This document shows, piece after piece, positions 16,809 through 25,937 of a stretch of 64,000 bases of DNA. The DNA lies in the NCBI GenBank assembly GCA_944383195.1, contig CALWOP010000001.1, positions 1-64,000 of the forward strand, written 5' to 3'. Below the pieces are notes generated by a model, which ran no database searches, was not told the DNA's origin, and saw only the letters and a list, made by a program, of their open reading frames with translations. Position numbers and translations under genes: made by a program. Numbering within the stretch: position 1 is the stretch's first letter; each line of letters opens with the position of its first letter. The stretch comes from an uncultured Oscillospiraceae bacterium (lineage in GTDB: Bacteria > Bacillota > Clostridia > Oscillospirales > Oscillospiraceae).

Positions 16809-17875
16809 GTGAAGTAGCAACTGCCCCGGTCCAGAGTACGACTGCCCCAGTCAAGCCGGCGCCCTCTCATCCCAAGCATGAATTGACCCGCCAGCAAAAA
16901 GCGGCTGCGGTGATCATTTCACTGGGGACGGAAAAGGCTTCCCAGCTTTACCAGTACATGGACCCGGAGGATGTAGAGCAGATCACCCTGGAAGTGGCAA
17001 AGCTCGGCTATGTGGATGCGGCCACCACGGAAGATGTACTTAATGAGTATTATCAGATGTGTATGACCAACAAGGCGGTGACCGAGGGCGGCCTGGAATA
17101 TGCCCGGGCCGTGCTGGAGCGGGCGTTTGGCAGCCAGACTGCCAGTATGCTGCTGGATAAGGTCACCAAGTCCTTGAAAAACCGTGAATTCGCGTTTTTG
17201 AACAAAGCGGACGAAAAATCCCTGTACGCCGCGCTGCAGCATGAGCGGCCACAGACTATTGCACTGGTGCTGTCTTATGTGGACCCGGAAAAGGCGGCGG
17301 CGGTGATCGATGAGCTGGACCCGAAACGCCAGGTCAAAGTCGTGGAAAACATTGCGAATATGGAGAGCGCCTCCCCCTCGGCCATTAAGCTGATCGAGGC
17401 GGAGATGGAGAAGCGCTTCTCCAACATCATGACCAACAACAATGTTAAGGTTGGCGGCGTGGACTATGTGGCCGATGTGATGAATAATCTGGATCGAGCC
17501 AGTGAGAAGAGCATCTTTGACCGCCTGTCTACGTACAATCCCGACCTGGCCGACGAGATCCGCAAGCGTATGTTCGTGTTCGAGGATATCGTCACTATGG
17601 ACGACCGTTCCGTGCAGCGCTTTGTGCGCGACTGCGATCCCAAAGATCTGGTCCTGGCCCTCAAGGGAGCCAACAGCGACGTGGCCAACAAGATTTTTGC
17701 CAACGTCTCCACACGTATGGCCCAGAGCATTCGGGACGATCTGGAAGTTACCGTCAATGTGCGTATTCGGGATGTGGAAGCGGCCCAGCAGCGTATTGTT
17801 GGCGTGATCCGGGAATTGGAGGAAAAGAACGAGCTGATTATCCTCAAGGGAGGAAAGGACGATATCATTGCCTAA
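16805..17875 (+). CDS. fliG: Flagellar motor switch protein FliG
   Basis: 356 residues. The three armadillo-like parts are visible: QKAAAVIISLGTEKASQLYQ (N), a middle domain with HERPQTIALVLSYV, and the torque helix region SVQRFVRDCDPKDLVLALKG (C). FliG contacts FliF, FliM and the MotA stator. Start ATG 16805 overlaps the fliF stop, with GGGGAAG upstream. It overlaps fliH by eight bases. Confidence 0.96.
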   Translation: MSEVATAPVQSTTAPVKPAPSHPKHELTRQQKAAAVIISLGTEKASQLYQYMDPEDVEQITLEVAKLGYVDAATTEDVLNEYYQMCMTNKAVTEGGLEYARAVLERAFGSQTASMLLDKVTKSLKNREFAFLNKADEKSLYAALQHERPQTIALVLSYVDPEKAAAVIDELDPKRQVKVVENIANMESASPSAIKLIEAEMEKRFSNIMTNNNVKVGGVDYVADVMNNLDRASEKSIFDRLSTYNPDLADEIRKRMFVFEDIVTMDDRSVQRFVRDCDPKDLVLALKGANSDVANKIFANVSTRMAQSIRDDLEVTVNVRIRDVEAAQQRIVGVIRELEEKNELIILKGGKDDIIA

Positions 17876-18686
17876 CATCTTGAAATATTTTCTCCGGTCT
17901 CAGGTGAATGATTACCAGTTCCCTCAGGTGGATGAGATCGTCATCGAGCCAGAGGCGCAGCCGGAGCCGGAGGTGGAGGAAGAAAAAGCCTCCCCCCCTG
18001 TTCCGGAGGAAGATGATCAAACGCCTGGGCCCGATGCAGCGCAAGGCGCGGCGGCAATGTTTTCCTACGCCCGCATCCAGGCTGACGAAATCGTAGCCCA
18101 GGCCAAACGCCAGGGTGAGGCTCTGCTGGAGGAGTACCGCCAGCGGGCCGAGGAAGAGGCGCAGCAGGTGCGGGAAGATGCCCAGCAGGAGGGCTTTCGC
18201 CAGGGGTATGCCGACGGCTTGGTCAAAGCCCAGGCGGAGAGCCGCGCTCAGCTGGAGCAGCAGCAGCGCCAGCAGGCGGAGGAAGTGAAACGGTTTTTGG
18301 ATCAGGCCACCCAGGCCAAAGAAAACCTTTTGACTCAGGCCCAAAGCGACTTGTGCGATTTGAGCATTGCCGTGGCGGAAAAGGTGATCCACGTCAGCCT
18401 GAAAAGCAGCCGGGATGTGATCCTGCGCATGGTGCAGATGGCCACGGAGCGGCTGCGGCGGCGAGAGTGGGTGCGGATCTACATTGGCGGCTGCGACAGC
18501 CAGACGCTGGCGCAGATCGCACCGGAGCTGACCGCTTCCCTGGCCAGCCTGTCCAACCACATTAAGCTGATCCCGATGGCGGACGACGAGTCCGGCACCT
18601 GTATCATCGAAATGCCCGACGAGATCATCGATGCCAGCGTCTCCACTCAGCTGGACAACCTGAAGGATATTCTGCGGGGCGGATAA
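17868..18686 (+). CDS. fliH: Flagellar assembly protein FliH
   Basis: 272 residues. An acidic, Pro/Glu-rich N-terminal section is followed by a long coiled coil (about 70-150, rich in Glu/Gln/Ala with ARIQADEIVAQAKRQGEALL) and a C-terminal V-ATPase-E-like domain (LCDLSIAVAEKVIHVSLK... WVRIYIGGCD). FliH is the stator and regulator of the FliI ATPase. It starts with TTG at 17868 after AAGGA, overlapping fliG by eight bases. Confidence 0.88.
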   Translation: MPNILKYFLRSQVNDYQFPQVDEIVIEPEAQPEPEVEEEKASPPVPEEDDQTPGPDAAQGAAAMFSYARIQADEIVAQAKRQGEALLEEYRQRAEEEAQQVREDAQQEGFRQGYADGLVKAQAESRAQLEQQQRQQAEEVKRFLDQATQAKENLLTQAQSDLCDLSIAVAEKVIHVSLKSSRDVILRMVQMATERLRRREWVRIYIGGCDSQTLAQIAPELTASLASLSNHIKLIPMADDESGTCIIEMPDEIIDASVSTQLDNLKDILRGG

Positions 18687-18700
18687 GGGGAGACAATGCC

Positions 18701-20002
18701 TTGTTTGAAGAGATGATCCAGCGTGTAGAGGCGGCCCAAACCGTCAGCTACACCGGAAAAATTGAAAATATCGTGGGGATGTCCATTGAAGCCTCCGGCG
18801 GCCGGGCCGCTGTGGGCGACATATGCCAGATCTACAACGGAGAATCAGGCGGCCAGGTAATGGCTGAAGTGGTGGGCTTTAAAAATGACCATATGCTTCT
18901 TATGCCATACTCCGATATGGGCGGTATCTCGGCAGGGAACTTCGTACGAAACACCGGACGAAGGCTGAGCCTGAAAATGGGGCCCTTTCTCAAGGGGCGT
19001 GTCATTAACGCGCTGGGGCAGCCCATTGATGGAAAAGGACCGTTTCAGGGCGGCGTCCCCTTTTGTGTGGACAGCTCCACCTACATAAACCCCATGTCAC
19101 GCCCGCCCATTCGGGAGCGCCTGGAATTTGGCATCAAGGCCATTGATGGTATGCTGACGGTGGGCAAGGGACAGAGAATCGGAATTTTTGCCGGTTCCGG
19201 CGTGGGAAAAAGTACCCTGATGGGTATGATCGCAAAACACGTAAAAGCGGACATCAATGTGATCGCGCTGGTAGGCGAACGTGGCCGTGAGGTTCTGGAG
19301 TTCATGGAAAAGGACCTGGGACCAGAGGGCATGAGCCGTTCGGTACTTGTAGTGGCAACCTCAGACCAGCCCGCTATGCTGCGTAAGCGCTGCCCGTCGG
19401 TGGCCACCGGAGTTGCGGAATATTTTCGCGACCAGGGCTACGATGTGCTGTTGATGATGGATTCCCTGACCCGCTTTGCCATGGCCCAGCGTGAGATCGG
19501 CCTGGCGGTGGGCGAGCCGCCGGTGGCCCGGGGCTATACCCCCTCCATCTACTCGGAACTGCCCAAGCTGCTGGAGCGCAGCGGGAATTTCCAAAAGGGG
19601 TCCATTACAGGCGTATATACAGTGCTGGTAGAGGGCGACGATACCAATGAGCCCATTGCCGATACCGTCCGTGGTATTTTGGATGGGCATATCGTTCTCT
19701 CCCGCCGGCTGGCCAACAGCAACCATTTCCCGGCCATCGATGTGGGAGCCAGTATCTCCCGTTTGATGACTGATATCGTATCGCCGGAGCACCGGCAAAT
19801 GTCTGCCCGCATTAGAGATCTGATGGGGGTCTATGAGAAAAACCTGGATCTGGTCTCCATCGGCGCCTACAAGGCGGGGACCAATCCCAAGCTGGACTAT
19901 GCCCTGAGTAAAATCGATGGGATCCAGCAGTTCCTTATGCAGGGGACGGAAGAGGGGTTCTCCTATGAAGAGGACCTGGCCCTCATGCGGGGACTGCTGT
20001 AA
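18701..20002 (+). CDS. fliI: Flagellum-specific ATPase FliI
   Basis: 433 residues. Walker A GIFAGSGVGKSTLMGMI, Walker B VLLMMDSLTRFAMAQREIGL and the FliI/YscN signature PPVARGYTPSIYSELPKLLE. It drives substrate release at the export gate as a hexamer held by FliH. Start is TTG 18701 with GGGGAG eight bases upstream; no in-frame ATG fits the conserved N-terminus as well. Confidence 0.96.
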   Translation: MFEEMIQRVEAAQTVSYTGKIENIVGMSIEASGGRAAVGDICQIYNGESGGQVMAEVVGFKNDHMLLMPYSDMGGISAGNFVRNTGRRLSLKMGPFLKGRVINALGQPIDGKGPFQGGVPFCVDSSTYINPMSRPPIRERLEFGIKAIDGMLTVGKGQRIGIFAGSGVGKSTLMGMIAKHVKADINVIALVGERGREVLEFMEKDLGPEGMSRSVLVVATSDQPAMLRKRCPSVATGVAEYFRDQGYDVLLMMDSLTRFAMAQREIGLAVGEPPVARGYTPSIYSELPKLLERSGNFQKGSITGVYTVLVEGDDTNEPIADTVRGILDGHIVLSRRLANSNHFPAIDVGASISRLMTDIVSPEHRQMSARIRDLMGVYEKNLDLVSIGAYKAGTNPKLDYALSKIDGIQQFLMQGTEEGFSYEEDLALMRGLL

Positions 20003-20016
20003 GGAGGAAGTGACCC

Positions 20017-20466
20017 GTGAAACGGTTTCGATTTGCTCTGGACGGCGTGCTGGATTACCGGCAGCAGGTGCTGGAGGGACGGCAAAATGAATACGCCAAG
20101 GCGCTCAGGCAAGTCCGGGAGCAGCAGGAACGGGTAGATGAAGCCAAACAGCGGTATTCGCAGACAAATTGCCTGTTTCGTGAACGGGCCGCTGAGGGGA
20201 TCGCCATTGCGGACGCATTGGGCTTTGAAAACAGCCTGAGGGCGTTGGAGCAGGAGATCGCCCGGGAGGTGAAAATCCTTCAAGAGCGGGAGAGCCAGGC
20301 GGAGAAACACCGTGCCCTGGTGCTTCAGGCTCATATGGATGCCTCTATTTTGGAACGGCTGAAGGAAAAGCAGCAAACAGCCTACCAAAAAGAGGTACAA
20401 AAACAGGACGAGCGTTTCATAGACGAGCTGATCTCCGCGGAACGGGCAGGGAGAAGCGAGTCATGA
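20017..20466 (+). CDS. fliJ: Flagellar export protein FliJ
   Basis: 149 residues, almost entirely a two-stranded coiled coil starting MKRFRFALDGVLDYRQQVLEG, the usual FliJ opening. It acts as the central stalk of the FliI ATPase, like gamma of F1. GTG start at 20017 with AAGGAGGAAG upstream, 14 bases after fliI. Confidence 0.88.
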   Translation: MKRFRFALDGVLDYRQQVLEGRQNEYAKALRQVREQQERVDEAKQRYSQTNCLFRERAAEGIAIADALGFENSLRALEQEIAREVKILQERESQAEKHRALVLQAHMDASILERLKEKQQTAYQKEVQKQDERFIDELISAERAGRSES

Positions 20467-20496
20467 AGATAAGAACATTGAAAGGAGGTGAAAACG

Positions 20497-21633
20497 ATGA
20501 ATATGACCGATATGCTGTTGCAGATGACGCTGCAAAACAGCTGGCAGCTGCCTCAAATTGGTCAGGCCACCGGCACACAGAATCAGCAGGGAAGCCGGTT
20601 CCAGGACCTGTTGGAGCAGCGGAAAGAGGACTTGACCCAGAAAGGCGGGACGGAAGCGGGGCAGGATCGGCCTGAAGACGTAAACGTTTCCAACGACCAT
20701 ACACAGCCAGATCAGGAGACGATGCCCTCCACTTTGGAGGCTGCGGCCGCTTCTATGGTGCCTGCCGCGCTGGTCAATCAGCTGATCCCCACGGAACAGG
20801 AGAACGTCCCTATGGTCGGGCTTGACCTTGTGGAGATGCCGCAGGCCGAGGGGATGACCCAGCCGATGACTTTGCTGGAGGGACAGCAGACGCCTGTGGC
20901 GCAGACCCAGACGGTGGAAACCGTTATGCCCCAGGTGGCCCAGCAGCCGGTGCAGCAGGAAGCGCCTGTGGTGCAGCCCCAGCCCCTTGGGCAGGAGACG
21001 ACCTTGGCAGATCAGCCTGTGGTGGCCGCTGATACTCAGAACACCGCCCAGGAAACGCTGACGCAGGACCTGACGCAGTCCAAGTCCTCTCAGAGCCAGA
21101 ACCAGGAGCTGGAGCAGGTTGTGGTAGAGCACTGGAACACTCCTTTGTTCCGGGAGACGGAGACCGTCCCCGTCCGGGTGGGTGACACAGCGGTGGACAT
21201 GACGGCCCCGGCCCAGGAGGTGGAGAAGTCTCTGGCCAATATGCTGAAAGATGCACTGAGCCAGGGAGAACAGCGCGTGGAGATCAAGCTCAGCCCCGCG
21301 AATTTAGGTAATGTAGTGGCAGAGTTTACCCGTACGCCCCAAGGAGTGCTTCACGTTGTGCTGCACGCAGAAACCGAGCAGACAGCCAGACTGCTCAGTG
21401 ACCACGCTTCCTCTTTGAGCCTTATGCTGCAAGATGGAAACCGGGGTGAGGTGCGAGTGGAAGTTCCCCAGCCTCAGCAGGGACAGCAGCTTTGGCAGCA
21501 GAACCAGGAAAACGCGCAGCAACAACAGCAACAGCAGCAGCGACAGCCCCAGCACACGCCCCGACAGGAGTCGGAAACCTTCCTCCATCAACTTCGATTG
21601 GGGCTGGTGGGAATGGAAGAGCGCGCCGTGTAA
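20497..21633 (+). CDS. fliK: Flagellar hook-length control protein FliK
   Basis: 378 residues. The long N-terminal part is Gln/Pro/Thr-rich and low in complexity. The C-terminal FliK domain (about 240-325) has EQRVEIKLSPANLGNVVAEF and VLHVVLHAETEQTARLL. A glutamine-rich stretch encoded by CAA/CAG runs follows near 21510-21560. It measures hook length and switches export specificity through FlhB. Start ATG 20497 has AAAGGAGG eight bases upstream. Confidence 0.88.
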   Translation: MNMTDMLLQMTLQNSWQLPQIGQATGTQNQQGSRFQDLLEQRKEDLTQKGGTEAGQDRPEDVNVSNDHTQPDQETMPSTLEAAAASMVPAALVNQLIPTEQENVPMVGLDLVEMPQAEGMTQPMTLLEGQQTPVAQTQTVETVMPQVAQQPVQQEAPVVQPQPLGQETTLADQPVVAADTQNTAQETLTQDLTQSKSSQSQNQELEQVVVEHWNTPLFRETETVPVRVGDTAVDMTAPAQEVEKSLANMLKDALSQGEQRVEIKLSPANLGNVVAEFTRTPQGVLHVVLHAETEQTARLLSDHASSLSLMLQDGNRGEVRVEVPQPQQGQQLWQQNQENAQQQQQQQQRQPQHTPRQESETFLHQLRLGLVGMEERAV

Positions 21634-21663
21634 GCTGGCGTGCAGCGAGGAGGTGAATCCAAC

Positions 21664-22263
21664 ATGACCAGTAATGATTTTATGCCCCTTTCTCTGGACA
21701 CCTATCAGACCGCAAGTGCGTATAACACCAGCAAGACCTACTCCAACCCCACGGTGGATGAGGTAGAGAGCTGGGGCTACACCGTCAAAGATCCCGACGA
21801 CGCGTTCGGGCTGGACTTTTCCGACTTTATGCAGCTTATGGTCAAGCAGCTGCAGAGCCAGACCATCGACAACACTGCCGATACCTCGGATATGCTCAAC
21901 CAGATGGTTCAGATGTCTGTGGTGCAGATGATGAGCAAGGTGCAAAGCAGCCTGAGCGATCTGACTGCCGCCAGCACCATGACCTATGCCGCATCCCTGG
22001 TAGGGAAAACGGTTACGGTGGGCGCATACGATGAGGAAGGAAATATTCAGGAAATCGTAGGCGAGGTCACCGGCACGGGCACCTATCAGAACACCCCAGT
22101 GATTTTTGTGAACGGAGAGATGTATCCGCTGAACAGCATCATGGCGGTGGGCACACTGCCTGAGATCCCCGATGAGGGCGGCGAAGGTGGAGAAGGCGGC
22201 GAAGGCGGCGACGGTGGCGGAACCGGCGAGGGCGGCGAAGGCACCGACGTACCGGAGACCTAA
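21664..22263 (+). CDS. flgD: Hook capping protein FlgD
   Basis: 199 residues. The FlgD signature is FGLDFSDFMQLMVKQLQSQ, followed by LNQMVQMSVVQMMSKVQ and the tudor-like KTVTVGAYDEEGNIQEIVGEV. The last ~30 residues are a Gly/Glu repeat tail (GGEGGEGGEGG...). FlgD caps the growing hook. ATG 21664 follows AGGAGG by ten bases. Confidence 0.92.
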   Translation: MTSNDFMPLSLDTYQTASAYNTSKTYSNPTVDEVESWGYTVKDPDDAFGLDFSDFMQLMVKQLQSQTIDNTADTSDMLNQMVQMSVVQMMSKVQSSLSDLTAASTMTYAASLVGKTVTVGAYDEEGNIQEIVGEVTGTGTYQNTPVIFVNGEMYPLNSIMAVGTLPEIPDEGGEGGEGGEGGDGGGTGEGGEGTDVPET

Positions 22264-22296
22264 ACGATCCAATCAGCAGAAAAAGGAGGTGTTCCC

Positions 22297-22683
22297 GTGG
22301 TCGGACCGATCTATACAGTGGGCGGCTCCGGCGGAATTGGGCAGGCAGAACTTCGAAAAACCCAGGCTTCCCAGGCAAGCGGCGGATTTGACGCCGTGCT
22401 GCGGCAGGAAATGGAACGCAGCCAGACACGGCAGGTGGCGTTTTCCAAGCACGCGCTCAGCCGTGTGGAAGAGCGGGGCATCGAAGTCACTCCAACTTTG
22501 CTGGAGCGGCTGGGCGACTCGGTGGAAAAGGCGCAGGCCAAGGGCGCAACCAATATTTTGGCCCTGGACCAGAGCTTGGCTTTCATTGTCAACGTCCCCA
22601 ATAACCGGGTCATCACCGCGCTGTCTCAGGCAGAGATGAAAGAAAGCGTATTTACCAACATCGACGGTGCCGTGTTCCTGTAA
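22297..22683 (+). CDS. Flagellar operon protein (TIGR02530-like)
   Basis: 128 residues. It has VAFSKHALSRVEERGIEVTP and a C-terminal half with ALDQSLAFIVNVPNNRVITA, characteristic of the small protein found between flgD and flgE in many Firmicutes. The role is not established. GTG start at 22297 with AAAGGAGG upstream. Confidence 0.85.
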   Translation: MVGPIYTVGGSGGIGQAELRKTQASQASGGFDAVLRQEMERSQTRQVAFSKHALSRVEERGIEVTPTLLERLGDSVEKAQAKGATNILALDQSLAFIVNVPNNRVITALSQAEMKESVFTNIDGAVFL

Positions 22684-22774
22684 GATACAGAGGGCAGGAC
22701 CGAAAGGAAGCTCTGGGGGCTGTCCGAATGACAGCTTCCCGGCGGCACCGAAATCGGAAAAGGAGCAAATACTT

Positions 22775-23896
22775 ATGGCTATGACAGGCGCTATGAGCGC
22801 AGCGATTGCTGGACTGAAAACACATATGCAGGCCTTGAATGTGGTTGGCAACAACATTGCCAACGTGAACACCTACGGCTACAAGGCCCAGCGTATTACG
22901 TTTAAGGAGAGCATCTATAATACCCTCAGCGCCGGTTCCGAGGGAACCGACGTGATGGGAAGCACCAACCCCCAGCAGATCGGTTACGGTTGTCAGGTGG
23001 GTACCATCGACCTGGACATGAGCACCGGAGACCTGAGTGCCACCGGCCGTGATCTGGACTGCGCCATTAAGGGCGACGGCTTTTTCATGGTGGGTCCCAA
23101 GGACCTGGACATCAACAGCCCCGATGCCCTGAAAAAGCTGAAGTACACCCGCGTGGGTGATTTTGAGTTCCGGGACGGCTATCTCACCGACGGCCAGGGC
23201 AACGTGGTTTATGGTTTCTTGACCAGTAATATTAATGAAAATGCCGATGTGGAGGATGGTATTCAAAACCCTGCTGACGCGGCAGGAACAACGGTAGGTA
23301 ATATCAGTACTGACCTGGTTCCTATCCGGTTGCCTATGAAATCAAACAAAACTGGTGAGGAAGGCAAAGCTGTATATGTTGGTGTGGGGGCTGATGGTAA
23401 AAATATTGACCCTGATGATGCGAATTCCGGCTATGATCCGGCTACAGATCTGAATGGATTTATCGAATATGAGAACCTGCGCATCGATGCCAACGGCAAG
23501 ATCACCTGTAACAACAAGGACACCGGCGACCCGGTGGTAGTTGGTTATATCGCCCTGGGCTCTGTAGAGAACAATGGCGGTGTGCTCCATCTGGACGGCC
23601 CCTATTATGAGGCGGGCGACGCGGCGGGCGATGTTACCGTCAGTACGCCCAATAGTGCGGTGACAGGATATTTAAGAAATGGTTTGATTCAGGCAGGCGG
23701 TGACGTTGACCCCGATACCATGCTTGCCGGCAAGAGCGGCGTGGGTCTGATGACGTCCTTCCTGGAAGGCTCCGGTACCGACCTGGCCACCGAGTTTTCC
23801 AACATGATCATCTATCAGAGAGGCTATCAGGCCAACACCCGAATCGTTACTGTGACCGATACCATGCTGGAGGAATTGGTCAACATGAAGCGCTGA
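22775..23896 (+). CDS. flgE: Flagellar hook protein FlgE
   Basis: 373 residues. The rod/hook motif is MQALNVVGNNIANVNTYGYK; DLDCAIKGDGFFMVGP is the core beta domain; and the C-terminus is FSNMIIYQRGYQANTRIVTVTDTMLEELVNMKR. It polymerises into the universal joint. ATG 22775 is preceded by AGGAG at nine bases; an in-frame start at 22667 overlaps the previous gene and lacks family similarity. The exposed domain, encoded at about 23221-23470, has clearly lower GC than the rest of the gene. Confidence 0.95.
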   Translation: MAMTGAMSAAIAGLKTHMQALNVVGNNIANVNTYGYKAQRITFKESIYNTLSAGSEGTDVMGSTNPQQIGYGCQVGTIDLDMSTGDLSATGRDLDCAIKGDGFFMVGPKDLDINSPDALKKLKYTRVGDFEFRDGYLTDGQGNVVYGFLTSNINENADVEDGIQNPADAAGTTVGNISTDLVPIRLPMKSNKTGEEGKAVYVGVGADGKNIDPDDANSGYDPATDLNGFIEYENLRIDANGKITCNNKDTGDPVVVGYIALGSVENNGGVLHLDGPYYEAGDAAGDVTVSTPNSAVTGYLRNGLIQAGGDVDPDTMLAGKSGVGLMTSFLEGSGTDLATEFSNMIIYQRGYQANTRIVTVTDTMLEELVNMKR

Positions 23897-23925
23897 GTTC
23901 TTGAACTGAGCGGAAAAATCCAATC

Positions 23926-23961
23926 CCCCGCCGCCTGAGACCGCGGTTTCAGACGGCGGGG
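23926..23961 (+). other. GC-rich hairpin between flgE and flbD
   Basis: CCCCGCCG (23926-23933) pairs with CGGCGGGG (23954-23961), with partial pairing inside. No T run follows, so it is more likely an mRNA stabiliser or processing barrier at the 3' end of hook mRNA than a terminator. Confidence 0.5.
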
Positions 23962-23983
23962 CGCGTAAAAAGGGGTGGGTTTT

Positions 23984-24199
23984 GTGATCAAATTGCAGAA
24001 GATGAATGGAGATCAATTTTTGATCAATCACAACCAAATTGAATGCATTGAGATGATCCCCGAGTGCAAGGTTGTGATGATGAACCATGACTATTACCTT
24101 GTACGGGATACCGTAGAGGAGATCATTCAAAAGATTGCAGAATATAACGCGAAGGTCCAGGACATTCACCGGGAAATTTCAGTAATTGACCGGCGCTGA
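23984..24199 (+). CDS. flbD: FlbD/SwrD-family flagellar protein
   Basis: 71 residues, starting MIKLQKMNGDQFLINHNQIE, then CIEMIPECKVVMMNHDYYLV, the usual small FlbD fold. In Bacillus the homologue (SwrD) increases motor power, and here it lies directly before motA. GTG 23984 with AGGGG upstream is preferred over GTG 23975. Confidence 0.9.
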   Translation: MIKLQKMNGDQFLINHNQIECIEMIPECKVVMMNHDYYLVRDTVEEIIQKIAEYNAKVQDIHREISVIDRR

Positions 24200-24250
24200 C
24201 CTTGGATTCCTCCGCTGAAATGCGGGATATAGACAGAAGGGATCGACATT

Positions 24251-25090
24251 ATGAACATAGTGTATTTGATCGGCATTGCGCTGGCTCTATTTTTTACATT
24301 ATTTGGTATTTCGTTTGACAGTACCGCCGCAAACCCCATCAATTTGGAGAAGCTGGGGAACTTTTGGGATGTGTCCAGTGCCCTCATCGTACTGGGCGGC
24401 ACACTGGCGGTGGTCGTTGCCTGTTATCCAAAGTTGGCCAAGTCTTTTCCAAAGCATATGAAGATCATGCTGCGGGTCAAGGCATTCAATCCCACCACTT
24501 ATGTGGATCAGCTGGTGGAATTGGCTCAGATCGCGCGGAAAAACGGACTTTTGGCACTGGAAGAGAAAGCAAACGAACAGACCGATCCCTTCTTTAAACA
24601 GGCCATTATGTTGATTGTGGATGCCAACGATCCGGATCGGGTCCGAAGCATTTTGAACAATGATATTGAACAGACCTCTGCCCGCCACCAGGAAGTGGTG
24701 GCAATGTATGAGCGGGGCTCCAACGCCGCCCCCGCCTTTGGTATGATCGGTACGCTGATCGGCTTGATCAATATGCTGCGGGGACTGAGCGGAGCAGATA
24801 TGGACTCCCTGGGCCCTGATATGTCGGTCGCACTGGTCACCACGTTTTACGGCTCCCTGTTGGCCCACGTCATTTTCAACCCCATTGCCGCAAACCTGGT
24901 TGCACGGGACGAGGAAGAAGTCCTCTGCAGACAGATCGTAGTGGAGGGCATCATGGCCATCCAGTCCGGTGAGAACCCCAAGTTCCTCCGGGAGCGGCTG
25001 CTGACCTTTATCAATCAGAGACAGCGCGAAGGGGCTGAGATGGGAGAGGGACAGCCCAAGGAGCGCAGAGGACGGAAGAAGAAAAAGTAA
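24251..25090 (+). CDS. motA: Flagellar stator protein MotA
   Basis: 279 residues with four membrane segments. The conserved core SNAAPAFGMIGTLIGLINML and the preceding cytoplasmic loop with charged residues (FKQAIMLIVDANDPDRVRSIL) fit MotA/PomA. It ends in a basic tail. It forms the ion channel with MotB and pushes FliG. Confidence 0.95.
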   Translation: MNIVYLIGIALALFFTLFGISFDSTAANPINLEKLGNFWDVSSALIVLGGTLAVVVACYPKLAKSFPKHMKIMLRVKAFNPTTYVDQLVELAQIARKNGLLALEEKANEQTDPFFKQAIMLIVDANDPDRVRSILNNDIEQTSARHQEVVAMYERGSNAAPAFGMIGTLIGLINMLRGLSGADMDSLGPDMSVALVTTFYGSLLAHVIFNPIAANLVARDEEEVLCRQIVVEGIMAIQSGENPKFLRERLLTFINQRQREGAEMGEGQPKERRGRKKKK

Positions 25091-25125
25091 AACGTGGCGC
25101 AACCACAGGGAGAGGAGGCTTGGAC

Positions 25126-25935
25126 ATGAAGAAAAGACGCGGTACAGGCGGCGCCAACTGGATGGACACCTATGGCGACATGGTGACCCTGCTGCTGTGC
25201 TTTTTTGTCATGCTGTATTCCATGTCTACCATGGATAAGGAGAAATGGATCGCAATTGTGGAATCCTTTAACCCTCAAGCCGTGACTGAACAGAATCCTG
25301 GCGGCCACGAGATCAGCAATCTGACCCAGGAACAAGTAGAGCAGGACATCGAGGCTCTTTACTTGGCTATGAGGGACTACGTAGATCGAGAAAATCTGTC
25401 CACACAGATCAGCATCACCAAAGGAAACGGATATGTGTTTGTCTCCTTTGACAACACCGTGTTTTTTGACGGAGACAGCTATGTCCTGCGGGATGATGGA
25501 AAAGCGATACTGGATGAAGTGGCAAATTCCATCGCTAAGGTCAGCGAATCTGTGGACGAGATCCGGGTGTTAGGGCATACCGCTCAGGAGGTGCCCGATC
25601 GGCCCAATAATCCAACGGGCGACCGCTTTCTGGCAAGCAACCGTGCGACGGTGGTAACAGTTTATCTTCAGGAGAAGAATATAATTGACCCGTCCCGGCT
25701 GGTGAGTGTCGGCTACGGCCAGTGGCGCCCGGTGTCGGATAATGATGACGCGGAAGGGCGTGCCAAGAACCGCCGGGTCGAGCTGCTGGTGACAGGCTTG
25801 GATGTCAGCAGTGAGATCGGGGACGACATTGCCCAATATTATACCATGCGTTCCGGCCAGGACGGGACGGAGGAAAGCACCGGAACCTCTGTTCAAGAGA
25901 ACAATGTGCAAACCGGTTCCAGCCAGGAGGGATAG
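25126..25935 (+). CDS. motB: Flagellar stator protein MotB
   Basis: 269 residues. Short basic N-terminus, one membrane segment (GDMVTLLLCFFVMLYSMST) with the ion-binding Asp in MDTYGDM, and a C-terminal OmpA-like peptidoglycan-binding domain (VLGHTAQEVPDRPNN ... RATVVTVYLQE ... GRAKNRRVELLVTG). ATG 25126 lies seven bases after GAGGAGG; a TTG at 25120 is less likely. Overlap with fliM is avoided by two bases. Confidence 0.95.
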   Translation: MKKRRGTGGANWMDTYGDMVTLLLCFFVMLYSMSTMDKEKWIAIVESFNPQAVTEQNPGGHEISNLTQEQVEQDIEALYLAMRDYVDRENLSTQISITKGNGYVFVSFDNTVFFDGDSYVLRDDGKAILDEVANSIAKVSESVDEIRVLGHTAQEVPDRPNNPTGDRFLASNRATVVTVYLQEKNIIDPSRLVSVGYGQWRPVSDNDDAEGRAKNRRVELLVTGLDVSSEIGDDIAQYYTMRSGQDGTEESTGTSVQENNVQTGSSQEG

Positions 25936-25937
25936 GC

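Noticed and set aside
23926..23961. Terminator between flgE and flbD
   Set aside because: No T run follows, and flbD and motA continue in the same direction with good ribosome sites.
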